Shown here piece by piece: positions 15,909 through 24,755 of a stretch of 37,719 nt of DNA. The position numbers and the translations under genes were made by a program. Every line of letters begins with the position of its first letter. Within the stretch, counting starts at the first letter, position 1. The notes under the pieces were generated by a model. That model did not search any database, had not been told where the DNA came from, and was given only the letters and a program-made list of their open reading frames with translations. The stretch lies in contig JAAYSC010000037.1 in the NCBI GenBank assembly GCA_012524025.1, positions 1 to 37,719 on the forward strand, given 5' to 3'. This stretch comes from Clostridiales bacterium. GTDB lineage: Bacteria; Bacillota; Clostridia; Oscillospirales; Acutalibacteraceae.

Positions 15909-16688
15909 ATGGGTAAGGAAAAGGTTAAAAGAATCATCCTCCTTGACGAAATCCGAGGTTTTTCTGTCGCCTGCATGATAGTCTACCATGCATTTTTTCT
16001 CTTGAGTGATGTTTTTAAGCTGGAACCGGGCAAGCTTTTGTTGCAGTTTTTTATGCCTGCCCAGCCCTTTATTTCAAGTATATTTATCCTGGTAGCCGGC
16101 ATTTCCTCACGCCTTTCACGTAGCAATGCTCGCCGTGGCTTCAAGCTTTTACTCATTGCCTTGGGTTTTAGTTTGGTGACCATCTTCTTTTTGCCGCTTA
16201 TGGGCTTGGAAGGTTTGGGAATTTATTTTGGAATCTTGCACTTTTTGTCCGTAAGCATGCTGTTTTTTGCGGCAAGTCAAAAATTGCTTGATAAAATTCC
16301 ACCCCTATGGGGGCTTTTGGCTTGCAGCCTGCTATATTTTTTTACTGCAAACATAGGTAAGGGCTTCTTGGGTTTTTCAGCCTCAAGCGCCATTAACTTG
16401 CCCCAAAAACTCTACGAGTCAAATTATCTTTTTCCCCTGGGTATTTATGGGCCCGGTTTTTACTCATCTGATTACTTCCCTGTTTTTCCCCGTATTTTCA
16501 TGTTTTTGGCCGGCACTTATTTTGGCCGTGCCTTGAAAAACATTGACTTACCCGCCTGGGTTTATGAGAGGCATGTAAAATTTTTCGAATTTTTGGGCCG
16601 CCATTCTTTGCTGATTTATGTGGCCCATGTGCCCATAATTTATGTGCTGGTTTACCTTTTTCAAGCAATAAGCAAATTTTTGTTTTAA
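15909..16688 (+). CDS. DUF1624 / heparan-alpha-glucosaminide N-acetyltransferase-like membrane protein
   Basis: A 259-residue polytopic membrane protein. The N-terminus has LLDEIRGFSVACMIVYHAFF, matching the 'DxxRGxxxxxMxxxH' signature of the HGSNAT/DUF1624 family, and about seven hydrophobic helices follow, ending with SLLIYVAHVPIIY. Eukaryotic HGSNAT passes an acetyl group across the membrane to glucosamine; the bacterial role is unproven but a transmembrane acylation of a surface sugar is the natural guess. It has its own promoter with GGCGGTGAG as ribosome site. Diverges from gtrA, another presumed surface-glycan gene. Confidence 0.88.
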   Translation: MGKEKVKRIILLDEIRGFSVACMIVYHAFFLLSDVFKLEPGKLLLQFFMPAQPFISSIFILVAGISSRLSRSNARRGFKLLLIALGFSLVTIFFLPLMGLEGLGIYFGILHFLSVSMLFFAASQKLLDKIPPLWGLLACSLLYFFTANIGKGFLGFSASSAINLPQKLYESNYLFPLGIYGPGFYSSDYFPVFPRIFMFLAGTYFGRALKNIDLPAWVYERHVKFFEFLGRHSLLIYVAHVPIIYVLVYLFQAISKFLF

Positions 16689-16713
16689 AAGCTCTTTTTA
16701 CCTCTTGCGCGTG

Positions 16714-16742
16714 TTTATATTTACAAGGATATATGTTATAAT
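16714..16742 (+). promoter_or_regulatory. Promoter for the rRNA methyltransferase
   Basis: A perfect extended -10 (TGTTATAAT, ending at 16742) with TTTATA 17 bases upstream. The transcript starts near 16749 and runs through a tandem duplication before the ATG. Confidence 0.68.
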
Positions 16743-16758
16743 TTTTGCTGTGTAAGGT

Positions 16759-16802
16759 CTTGGCCTTGCAGTTGATTTTACTTGGCCTTGCAGTTGATTT
16801 TA
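16759..16802 (+). repeat. Perfect 22-bp tandem duplication in the rlmB leader
   Basis: Bases 16759-16780 are repeated without change at 16781-16802. The unit begins CTTGGCCTTGCAG. The copies abut exactly and lie wholly in the 5' leader, ending 17 bases before the start codon. Confidence 0.95.
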
Positions 16803-16819
16803 TTTGAAGGGGCTTTTGA

Positions 16820-17605
16820 ATGTCGACCGATGATACCAACAATAAAACAGACCTCATAATCGGTCGCAATGCCGTGGCCGAGGCCCTACGAGCCCGAAGG
16901 GCTATTGACAGCCTTCTGGTAGCTCGGGGCGAGCACGACGGGACCCTTGGCAAAATAATAGCCGACTGTAAAAAAAGAGATATTGTAGTAAAAGATGTTT
17001 CTAAAAAAAAGTTAGACTTTATGTGCGGCCACCAAAACCATCAAGGGGTTCTTGCCCAGGCGGCTGTGCGTGAATATTCAAGCTTGGCCCATATTTTTGA
17101 ACTTGCCCAAGCACGAGGCCAAGAGCCCTTCCTTATAATCTGTGACGGGCTTGAAGACCCTCATAATCTGGGGGCCGTAATTCGTTCGGCCGAGGCCGCA
17201 GGCGCCCATGGTGTGCTTATACCAAAAAGGCGCAGTGCATCTTTGAGCTATGCCGTCGGCAAGGCTTCCGCAGGGGCTGTCGAATATATGCCGGTTGCCC
17301 GCGTTACCAACATTGCCCTGACTATAGATGAGCTCAAAAGCAAGGGGCTTTGGGTTTACGGGGCAGACATGGGCGGTCAGCCCTGGTGCAGCCAAGATTA
17401 CACGGGGCCTTGTGCCTTGGTCATAGGTTCCGAAGGGCGCGGGCTTGGCCGCTTGGTTAAAGAAAAATGTGATTTTATTGTTTCCTTGCCCATGAAGGGC
17501 AAACTAAATTCCCTGAACGCTTCCGTCGCGGCAGGGGTTTTGATGTTTGAAGTTGCCGGCCAGCGGGCAGGGCTGCGGCCCCCTTGCAAACCTTCGGGCA
17601 AGTAG
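16820..17605 (+). CDS. rlmB: TrmH/SpoU-family 2'-O-ribose methyltransferase, RlmB type
   Basis: A 261-residue SPOUT methyltransferase that likely methylates the 2'-OH of a guanosine in 23S rRNA (G2251 in E. coli) using SAM. An N-terminal substrate-binding domain (LIIGRNAVAEAL ... HQGVLA) precedes the knotted catalytic domain with all three motifs: DPHNLGAVIRSA with its catalytic Arg, LVIGSEGRGL, and SLNASVAAGVLMFE. The NAVAEAL opening favours RlmB over TrmH. AAGGGG precedes the ATG. The pseudo-P-type ATPase gene begins 36 bases downstream and is probably cotranscribed. Confidence 0.93.
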   Translation: MSTDDTNNKTDLIIGRNAVAEALRARRAIDSLLVARGEHDGTLGKIIADCKKRDIVVKDVSKKKLDFMCGHQNHQGVLAQAAVREYSSLAHIFELAQARGQEPFLIICDGLEDPHNLGAVIRSAEAAGAHGVLIPKRRSASLSYAVGKASAGAVEYMPVARVTNIALTIDELKSKGLWVYGADMGGQPWCSQDYTGPCALVIGSEGRGLGRLVKEKCDFIVSLPMKGKLNSLNASVAAGVLMFEVAGQRAGLRPPCKPSGK

Positions 17606-17640
17606 TTTTTTGGCGGAAATTTTATTTGGAGGATGATAAA

Positions 17641-20286
17641 GTGAATGACAGACAGGGTTTTTCAGTACCCGACGATTCTGATATTGATGCCATTTTAAAA
17701 AAGATTAAATCCTATCAATCCTCTCCCCCTTCTTCAAAAGATGAAGAGGGGCAAAAAACCGAACCTCAAAAACCGGAGCAAAACTCACAAACCGGCGAAG
17801 AAATTGTCCCCCCAAAACTTGAGCCGGAAGCTGTGAGCGATTATGTCCCGGCCAGCGAACTGATAAAGGGCAAGGGCCGGCAGGAAGAGCCCGCAGGCGC
17901 ACCGGCCACCCCCTGGTGGGAAGACCCCGACGCCAAAGAATTTTTTGCCAAGGCGGAAGAAGAACAAAAAAAACCTTCCTACTCAACGCTGGATGAAACT
18001 AATGAAAACCAAGTTGTGGAAGAGCTCGAACCTGCAACTATTGATATGGAGCTTGACCCAAGCACCTTCGGCGAAAAAATTCGCCAAAGTTTTTACGATG
18101 AAACTGAAATTGAAAGCACCGCCGAACAAGAAATTCCCAACGGCGACCCTATAGAGCGCCCCGGCCTTATTGTCAAGAAGGGGGTTGCTTCAAAAACTTC
18201 CGATCTGGACCCAATGCCCCGAGTACTGCCGGCCGAAGAGGTTCTGCGCTCGGCTCTTTTGGAGCAAGAAAAAACCAAGTTGGGTCAGGGCACAAGCCCT
18301 CCCCCAAAAGAGAGTGCATCGGTGCCCGAAGATTATATGGACGGGCAAATAGTTTTTCGCGGTTTTAATTCTCCCGAAGCTGACGGCGACAGGATAGGCA
18401 TCAAAAGTGCCGAAGAGGAACTTTATTTAAGGCGCCGTGAAAAAGCACGGGATTTTGTTGACCCCAAACAAGCAGAACGAGCCGGTTACGACGATCCCTC
18501 CAAAAGCGGCGGGAAATCGGGGGAAAATACGACCGGTAAAAAGAAGTTGGAATACCACTTTCACGAACAAGGCACCAGAATTAACCGCTTCTTGTTCATT
18601 TCACGCAAGCGCACCCTAACCGCCTTGATCGCGCTTGGGCTTATTGAGCTTTTTTCCTTGTTTTTGTTGTTTTTGCCGCAAATGCTTGAGTCCGCCGCAG
18701 TCGAATCAACTGTCTTTGGCCACGGTGGTAAGGCGCTTATTTTACTCCAGCTCTTTTTGCTTTGCCTGGCTGCTTTTTTTGGTATCAGGGAACTCGCTTC
18801 GGGCTTCATGTCCTTGTTCAAAGGGCGACCCAATTGCGACCTGCCGGCTGCCCTGGTGGTCACGGCAACGGCTTTGCACCTGATTTTTTCACTCTTTTTG
18901 TCACCGCCGGAAAATTATCTTCTGCCCACCTTTACTTCCCTTGCGGTTTTTTCGCTCTTGATAAGCACGCTGTCAAGATTGGTTAGGGACAAATATACAC
19001 ACGGTAACTTTAGGTTCTGCGCCTTTGACGCCAGGGAAAAGCTGCACACCATGGCCAGTGTCGATGGCAGCGACGCCTCTTTGGAATTGAGCAAGGGGCT
19101 TTTAATGAGCAACCCTGGTGTTATTTATTCCGCCCCCCTGGGCTTCCCCACAAATTTTATAGAAAACTCAAGGGATTTTTCGGGCTCTGAAAAGTTTTGC
19201 TCTGTTTTACTTTATTGCGTTCTGGCCTTGTCCGCCCTCTCGGGGCTGATTGCCGGCCTGGTTGGCAAAAACATTCTTTTCGGCCTGTCTGTTTTTACCG
19301 GGGCTCTCTGTGTGGGTAGCCCTCCCGGGGCTATTTGGGCCTACACCTGGCCGCTATACCTGGCCAACAAGCGCTTAAACTCACAAGGGGCCATGGTCAC
19401 CAACCCCAAGGCCGCCTTTGACTTGTCGGAAAATAATGCCTTTGTTCTTGACAGTGCCGATCTTTTTGATCGCCAAGCTTGCGTCTTACACGGTTTTAAG
19501 GAATACAAGCGGATAAGACTGGATGATGTTTTACTTTATGCCGCAGCCATGATTATAAGGTCCGGCGGACCCTTGTCCGACGCCTTCGACAGCCTCATAA
19601 ATAAACACCGCGACCTTCTGCCCAAAGTGACGGACTTTGCCTATGAAGACAGGCAGGGTATTTCCGGCCTTATCCACAAACAAACCGTGCTTATGGGTAA
19701 CAGAACCTTTATGAATAACCACACCGTTTTAGGCATACCCGACAAGAGCGAAGAAGACAAATACAAGAAAAACGGCCGCCGGGTGCTCTACTTGGCTGTT
19801 GCCAACAAGGTTGCCGCTCTTTTTGTTGTAAGTTATGCGGTGGATAAAAGTTTGGCAAGCGACCTTAAAAAATTGCAGAAAAACGATTTCAGTTTTCTTG
19901 TGCATACCAGGGATGTTAATGTTACAGAAGAAATGCTGTCCGAGTCCCTGGGCCTTGCCATAAACAAGGTTAAGGTTGTGGGGACCAATGCCAACCGCCT
20001 TTTGCGCCGCCTTGGAAGGGAAGGCTTGCCCCAGGCACCTTCCGAGGTTTTGCATGACGGTTCTGCCCACAGCTTCCTAAAAAGCCTGGTTTCTGTTTTA
20101 GATATAAAATTTTCTGCCCGTGCAACCAAGGTTTTACAAGCGCTTGCCGCCGGCCTGGGCCTGGCCGCCCTCATACTCTTTACCGCACTTTCCTCCCCGG
20201 ACAGATTCGGCCCCGCTCAAATTTTACTTTTCCAAGCCTTTTGGCTGGCCTTGGCCTCCATAATCGCCGCCATAAGAAACTTATAG
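17641..20286 (+). CDS. Degenerate (pseudo) heavy-metal P-type ATPase with long acidic N-terminal tail
   Basis: 881 residues from a GTG preceded by GGAGG. Residues 1-320 are polar, proline- and glutamate-rich and look disordered. From about 325 the layout copies a P1B-type ATPase: four helices (325-450), a shortened loop where the actuator domain should be, a helix pair with SPPG at 560-563 where P1B pumps have CPC, then KRLNSQGAMVTNPKAAFDL, which matches the usual '..GxLIKxxxxLE..' run, then LDSADLFD with Asp604 in the place of DKTGTLT. An HP-loop remnant (SGGPLSDAFDSL), the N-domain strand LIHKQTVLMGNRTFM and two C-terminal helices follow. TGES, DKTGT, TGD and GDGxND are all lost. The frame is intact, so it is a pseudoenzyme, not a pseudogene. 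Function unknown. Confidence 0.8.
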   Translation: MNDRQGFSVPDDSDIDAILKKIKSYQSSPPSSKDEEGQKTEPQKPEQNSQTGEEIVPPKLEPEAVSDYVPASELIKGKGRQEEPAGAPATPWWEDPDAKEFFAKAEEEQKKPSYSTLDETNENQVVEELEPATIDMELDPSTFGEKIRQSFYDETEIESTAEQEIPNGDPIERPGLIVKKGVASKTSDLDPMPRVLPAEEVLRSALLEQEKTKLGQGTSPPPKESASVPEDYMDGQIVFRGFNSPEADGDRIGIKSAEEELYLRRREKARDFVDPKQAERAGYDDPSKSGGKSGENTTGKKKLEYHFHEQGTRINRFLFISRKRTLTALIALGLIELFSLFLLFLPQMLESAAVESTVFGHGGKALILLQLFLLCLAAFFGIRELASGFMSLFKGRPNCDLPAALVVTATALHLIFSLFLSPPENYLLPTFTSLAVFSLLISTLSRLVRDKYTHGNFRFCAFDAREKLHTMASVDGSDASLELSKGLLMSNPGVIYSAPLGFPTNFIENSRDFSGSEKFCSVLLYCVLALSALSGLIAGLVGKNILFGLSVFTGALCVGSPPGAIWAYTWPLYLANKRLNSQGAMVTNPKAAFDLSENNAFVLDSADLFDRQACVLHGFKEYKRIRLDDVLLYAAAMIIRSGGPLSDAFDSLINKHRDLLPKVTDFAYEDRQGISGLIHKQTVLMGNRTFMNNHTVLGIPDKSEEDKYKKNGRRVLYLAVANKVAALFVVSYAVDKSLASDLKKLQKNDFSFLVHTRDVNVTEEMLSESLGLAINKVKVVGTNANRLLRRLGREGLPQAPSEVLHDGSAHSFLKSLVSVLDIKFSARATKVLQALAAGLGLAALILFTALSSPDRFGPAQILLFQAFWLALASIIAAIRNL

Positions 20287-20304
20287 TTTTCCCGCCTTGC
20301 TCGC

Positions 20305-20333
20305 TTGACAAGAATAGCGGCATATAGTAATAT
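20305..20333 (+). promoter_or_regulatory. Strong promoter for the repeat-bearing lipoprotein
   Basis: Consensus TTGACA (20305-20310), 17 bases, TAATAT (20328-20333). It is the best -35 box in the window and begins 19 bases after the previous stop codon. Confidence 0.72.
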
Positions 20334-20395
20334 TTCATCGGATGCCATAGGGCAATAATATATCCAATTTTGCAAATCAAGAAAGGGGTTAACTT

Positions 20396-21355
20396 ATGAA
20401 AAGCACTCTCAAAAAAATCATCGCCTTAATGTTGGTTTTTGCCTTCGTCTTTGCCTTTGCAGCCTGTAAAAAAGATGATGATGACAAAACCACAAGCGGT
20501 GACGAAGTAAGCAGCAGCGTAGATGCCGACCAAAGCGAGACCGAAGACCTTTCCGAAGACGCTTCCGACGATGTTTCCGAAGATGCCTCCGATGATGTTT
20601 CCGAGGATGCCTCCGACGATGTTTCAGAAGACGCTTCCGATGATGTTCCCGATGACACAACCGAAGCTACAACCGCCGCTCCCAAAGGTGTATCCCTCCC
20701 CATCGGCGGTAACCAAGCACAAGTTCTTGAGTTTTACAACAAACAAGGCAATGCCCTCAAGCAATACAAGGGCAAGGTAAAAGTTACCAAGAAAGACGGT
20801 ACAACTTCAGAAATTAACCATATTGCCGGTGGTTCGGTTGTTAAAAATCTTGCACTTTCCTTGCTTCCAAACGACTATGCTGAAAGAGATACCCTCACCT
20901 TCAACAACGGCGTAGCAGGCGACAGAAAGCTCAGCTCCTGGCTCCCCCGCAGTTACTCGGATAAAATTAGTGAAATCAACCCCGGCGGCAACAACGGGGT
21001 TAAGTCGGCCACCTGCACCGCCAGCGGTTCGGGCTGCAAGGTTGTTATTGTTTTCAACGATGATAAGACCAGCGGCGCCACAGCCCTCAGCGACAAACCC
21101 AAGTATGTTTCCAAGGCCATGGATACCCTCGACCTCAAAGAGTCCGATCTTGATCCTTTCGTGCTTGAAAGTGCAGTTGTAAATTACACCGGATGTTCCA
21201 TAGAAGCTGTTTTTGACGCCGAAGGCAGGATTGTTAAGCTTGATATTTTAACCCCGGCCAATATAATGGGCGATCTTACCTACGGTATCATTAAACTTAA
21301 AGATTCTAATGTCGTCGGCCGCTATAAAGGCAACTACACCTTTACATACTTATAA
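20396..21355 (+). CDS. Lipoprotein with acidic octapeptide repeat, unknown function
   Basis: A 319-residue protein with GAAAGGGG before the ATG. The signal (KKIIALMLVFAFVFAFAAC) ends in a lipobox with Cys24, so it is lipid-anchored outside the cell. Residues about 25-100 are a very acidic Ser/Asp/Glu/Thr tether containing four copies of SEDASDDV. The C-terminal 220 residues form a folded domain, with KYKGKVKVTKKDG near its start, paired cysteines (CTASGSGC) and the closing GRYKGNYTFTYL. It suggests a surface binding domain held away from the membrane, but I cannot name the family. Strong promoter and terminator point to an abundant single-gene product. Confidence 0.82.
   Translation: MKSTLKKIIALMLVFAFVFAFAACKKDDDDKTTSGDEVSSSVDADQSETEDLSEDASDDVSEDASDDVSEDASDDVSEDASDDVPDDTTEATTAAPKGVSLPIGGNQAQVLEFYNKQGNALKQYKGKVKVTKKDGTTSEINHIAGGSVVKNLALSLLPNDYAERDTLTFNNGVAGDRKLSSWLPRSYSDKISEINPGGNNGVKSATCTASGSGCKVVIVFNDDKTSGATALSDKPKYVSKAMDTLDLKESDLDPFVLESAVVNYTGCSIEAVFDAEGRIVKLDILTPANIMGDLTYGIIKLKDSNVVGRYKGNYTFTYL
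20552..20647 (+). repeat. Four tandem 24-bp coding repeats (SEDASDDV)
   Basis: Units at 20552, 20576, 20600 and 20624 encode the identical octapeptide, while third codon positions differ between copies. The protein has been conserved as the DNA drifted, so the repeat looks selected rather than newly expanded. Confidence 0.93.
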
Positions 21356-21384
21356 ATCATTAAATCAAATCTTAAATAATTCCT

Positions 21385-21427
21385 AAAAAAGTGAAGCTCC
21401 ACCGAAAATGGAGCTTCACTTTTTTTG
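21385..21427. terminator. Bidirectional terminator between convergent genes
   Basis: AAAAAAGTGAAGCTCCA pairs with TGGAGCTTCACTTTTTT around a seven-base loop. Flanking A and T runs allow termination of both the lipoprotein (plus) and the alpha-mannosidase (minus). Confidence 0.9.
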
Positions 21428-21440
21428 TTTTATTCTCTTA

Positions 21441-24400
21441 TTAAATCAACCTGAAAGTTTTAACCTCAAAGGGCTTGATGTAAAACTCAAACTCCCCGTC
21501 GGAACATTTAAGAACTTTTTCATTTTCTTCCATCAGATTACATTCGTATACCTTCTCAAAGGGCAGGCTGCATTTGAGCCTGACGGCTCCCCTGGTTCGC
21601 GCCGCCTCGTAAACTCTTACAATAAAGCCTTCCCCGTCTTGGACAGCCTTTATTGTGTCTATAATTACATTTTCCGCATCGAGCGCCACAAAACTATTTT
21701 GTTCCGGTAAAACACCCTCATGCGCAGTCAGCTTGAAGGCTTTCAGGGGTTGGTTTAGTTCAAAGGCTTTTTGCACCGTGCCACCCTCCTGCCAAGTCCC
21801 CTTGTGGGGGTAGAGGCTATAGGTAAACTTATGCCTGCCATGATCACTGACCGTGTCGGGGCAGGTGGGTGAGCGCAAGAGTGAAATGCGCATTATATTA
21901 TCCTTTATGTCATAACCGTATTTGGAATCATTTAAGATACTGACCCCGTAATCTCCTTCGGACAAGTCGGCCCACTTGTGGGCACATTGCTCAAAACGGG
22001 CCTTGTCAAAGCTGTTGTTCCAATGGGTGGGCCTTTCTATGGCGCCGTGGGCCGTTTCAAAGCTTGCTTTAGTATTTAAGATGTCAACCTCAAAGGCAGC
22101 CTTGAGCAGTTTATCGCTTTCATACCAGTCCACGGTGGTTACAAAATCCAAGCGTTTTTCACCGGCATAAAGAATAAGGTCTTGGCTGATCTCGGACTTG
22201 TTGAAACTGCGTTTGATTCTGATAAGGGCGCGCAGCTCGTTTGCTTCCACAAGTTCAATGCTGTCTGCCTGCCGAAGTTCCCAAAACTTGATTTGATAAT
22301 TTAGCTCTAAATTCCAGGCTGTTTCGTGCACGCACTTGTCTCGAAAAATTGTAAGTAGGTTACCGGGGCCCGCTAAAATTTCGCGAGCATTTTCTTTGTC
22401 AAAAACACTTGTGATTATTCCGTTTTCATCCAGCTTGACTCTCAAGAATTCATTTTCCAGCAAATCCTTCTGCCCCACTAAGGCCTTCTTTGGTTTTTCT
22501 GAATAATCATACTTAAAAACCTTATAGCCCATGGCAGGCACATTCGCAGCCAAGAAGCTAACCTCGGGCTCGCCCTCACCCTGTGTGAAAACAGTGGGCA
22601 AGGCTTCTTCCCCGTCATAAAAGGCCTTGCCTGTAAAATCTTCAAAAGCCTTTAGGCTGACCGGCCCCGTTACGGGGTGAGAAAGCAGGTTCCAAACAAG
22701 CACACCGCCGTCTCGGGCTTGGATTTGTGCATTTAGCACTTCCAGGGCTTTTTCACTCACGGTTTCACCCAAGGCATGCATTCTGTTATAGTCGGGCCTG
22801 CAGTCTTCATGAACTTGCCGGATGGAAGTACCCGGTAAAATATCATGGAATTGATTTTTCAGCAAGAGTTTCCAAGCTTCTTCAAGCGCTTGCCCGGCAT
22901 AGCGGTGTTCAAAAATCCGTTCGGCAAAAACACTGAGCATTTCTGCCCTTGTCAGTAAAAATTCGCCCTGGCGGTTGTTTTGCTTTATATAGGCTTGGCT
23001 GGTATAGGTGCCCCTGTGGTTTTCGTAATAAAGCTCATCATTATAAAGGGGCAGTTCATCATAATGTTCCTGCACCTTTTCAAAAAACTCAAGAGGCTTG
23101 GCCATCTTGCTTTCGGGTAGGCCGGGGAAGCTTTTTAAGCTTCTTGCCCTTTCAACCATGGCATGGGTACAGCCTCCGCCGCCGTCACCGTAGCCAAACA
23201 TGCCCATGGCATCGGCCTGAATGTCTTTTCTTTCATTGGCTCGGCTCACTTGTTTTAGGTCGGAAGGGCTGTATTCCCCGCCGTAGCCCATGCGCAACAT
23301 ATGGGCCAAAACTTCCGAAGAATCATTGCCCCGCCAACGGAAAGTTGTATGGGGGAAGCGGTTGGTGTCTTGGCTGTTTAGCTTGGCGGTTATGAAATAT
23401 TTCATCCCGCTGCGCCTGATAATTTGCGGCAGAGCCCAGGAAAAACCAAAGCAATCCGGCAACCAATAAGTATCGGAAACCACTCCGAATTCTTTTTTAA
23501 AAAACTCCCTACCGTAAAGCAATTGCCTTATCAAGGCTTCGCCGGAAGCAATGTTGGTGTCGGCCTCAACCCAAACATTACCGACAATATCCCATTGGCC
23601 CCCCTTGACTTTCTCTTTGATTCTTTCATAAAGTTCGGGGTAAAGCTTCTTTGTCATGTCATATAAGATGGCCTGGCTTTGAGCAAAAATAAAGTCAGGG
23701 TATCGATCCATGAGGGCCAGGTTGTTGGAAAAAGTCCGCGCAGCCTTTCTCTGTGTTTCTTGAACCCTCCAAAGCCAAGCAATGTCAATATGGCTGTGGC
23801 CTGTCATAAAAACTCGGCTTTGCGGGCTGTCTTGTATTTTGGCCAAGCCCTCTTTCAAAACCCGAGCGGCCCTGCTTATAGATTGGCGCACCCGTGCATC
23901 ATCAAAGTCGAAATCAACCTCATGCAATGACTCTTCGATAACTGCCAAAACCCTTGTTCTTATAAACTCATCTTCTATATGCTCCAAGGCCTCCCAAGCT
24001 ATTTCAATATCTCTTTCATAGGCCCGGCATTCTTCATCCGCAGCGACTATACGAGCCTTTTTAAGCTCATACATAACACTTTGAGCCCCGGCCATGGCAT
24101 CATCACAAAAAGTTCCGGCATCAACCGCATATTCAAGCACCAGGTCAAGCTTTTCCCCGCCTTCGAGGCGGCCCAGATATATGCTGTCACGGTTAACCCA
24201 ACCGGAACTTACGGCACCTACAATTTTTTTATTAATCCTGACCAAGGCTTCACCGCCAAAGTCAAGCTCAAGGTAAGAGTCGGGCCCCGCTACCGAGGGC
24301 GGAACGCTTATTTGTGCCCTGAATATTCTGGCACAGTCATAAGAGGCCTCCCATCTGTCACCCAGGCTTATCATGCTCCTTGAGCCCTTGTCCCACTCAT

Positions 24401-24530
24401 AGCGGCCGTCACCCAAATAAGTGCCCGTGTGAGTTCGCCAAACGGGTATCTCAAAAACCGCCTTATCGGCATACTTTTTTAAGCCCTTCATCATATACTT
24501 GAGCACTTGGGGTTTCTCTGTCTTCAACAA
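21441..24530 (-). CDS. GH38 alpha-mannosidase
   Basis: A 1029-residue glycoside hydrolase family 38 enzyme, releasing mannose from alpha-mannosides. It shows the zinc-binding HIDIAW (His247, Asp249) and the nucleophile Asp359 in WLPDCFGFS, a further ligand region near GGCTHAM, then the mid-domain helices and the C-terminal beta-sandwich. There is no signal peptide, so it acts in the cytoplasm on imported oligosaccharides. The start is a TTG; GGAAGG lies about ten bases upstream, and the adjoining second TTG is equally possible. It stands alone, without a sugar transporter next to it. Full length for the bacterial branch. Confidence 0.95.
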   Translation of the reverse strand: MLKTEKPQVLKYMMKGLKKYADKAVFEIPVWRTHTGTYLGDGRYEWDKGSRSMISLGDRWEASYDCARIFRAQISVPPSVAGPDSYLELDFGGEALVRINKKIVGAVSSGWVNRDSIYLGRLEGGEKLDLVLEYAVDAGTFCDDAMAGAQSVMYELKKARIVAADEECRAYERDIEIAWEALEHIEDEFIRTRVLAVIEESLHEVDFDFDDARVRQSISRAARVLKEGLAKIQDSPQSRVFMTGHSHIDIAWLWRVQETQRKAARTFSNNLALMDRYPDFIFAQSQAILYDMTKKLYPELYERIKEKVKGGQWDIVGNVWVEADTNIASGEALIRQLLYGREFFKKEFGVVSDTYWLPDCFGFSWALPQIIRRSGMKYFITAKLNSQDTNRFPHTTFRWRGNDSSEVLAHMLRMGYGGEYSPSDLKQVSRANERKDIQADAMGMFGYGDGGGGCTHAMVERARSLKSFPGLPESKMAKPLEFFEKVQEHYDELPLYNDELYYENHRGTYTSQAYIKQNNRQGEFLLTRAEMLSVFAERIFEHRYAGQALEEAWKLLLKNQFHDILPGTSIRQVHEDCRPDYNRMHALGETVSEKALEVLNAQIQARDGGVLVWNLLSHPVTGPVSLKAFEDFTGKAFYDGEEALPTVFTQGEGEPEVSFLAANVPAMGYKVFKYDYSEKPKKALVGQKDLLENEFLRVKLDENGIITSVFDKENAREILAGPGNLLTIFRDKCVHETAWNLELNYQIKFWELRQADSIELVEANELRALIRIKRSFNKSEISQDLILYAGEKRLDFVTTVDWYESDKLLKAAFEVDILNTKASFETAHGAIERPTHWNNSFDKARFEQCAHKWADLSEGDYGVSILNDSKYGYDIKDNIMRISLLRSPTCPDTVSDHGRHKFTYSLYPHKGTWQEGGTVQKAFELNQPLKAFKLTAHEGVLPEQNSFVALDAENVIIDTIKAVQDGEGFIVRVYEAARTRGAVRLKCSLPFEKVYECNLMEENEKVLKCSDGEFEFYIKPFEVKTFRLI

Positions 24531-24585
24531 ATTAACACACCTTCCTTTTTTGCTCTTTCTTACCTAAAAGTATCGGTTGGGATAT

Positions 24586-24613
24586 ATGATACAGTAAATG
24601 CGTTTAATTGCAA
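24586..24613 (-). promoter_or_regulatory. Candidate promoter for the alpha-mannosidase
   Basis: On the minus strand TTGCAA (24613-24608), 16 bases, TATCAT (24591-24586). It is divergent from, and does not overlap, the EF-G-like promoter at 24632. Confidence 0.45.
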
Positions 24614-24631
24614 GAAAAGTTGTGTTTTTGA

Positions 24632-24660
24632 TTGAAATATAGGCCTCCTTGTGATACAAT
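24632..24660 (+). promoter_or_regulatory. Promoter for the EF-G-like gene
   Basis: TTGAAA (24632-24637), 17 bases, TACAAT (24655-24660), five of six matches at each box. The leader is about 90 bases long. Confidence 0.68.
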
Positions 24661-24755
24661 TTCACGGATACTATGAACGGAACTCTCGCATGCCATCAAA
24701 CACATGCCATAAGTTGTCGGTGAGTGCGCCGTTTTGAATATGAGGAGGAAATTCT

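Noticed and set aside
17641-20286. Functional heavy-metal ATPase, or a decayed pseudogene
   Set aside because: All catalytic motifs are missing, which rules out a pump, and 881 uninterrupted codons with a good ribosome site argue against decay.
20552-20647. CRISPR-like or mobile repeat
   Set aside because: The units are head-to-tail with no spacers and keep the reading frame of a lipoprotein tether.
22949-23395. Plus-strand open frame of 148 codons inside the alpha-mannosidase
   Set aside because: Its sequence is unlike any protein, it has no ribosome site and it lies wholly opposite a conserved GH38 domain.
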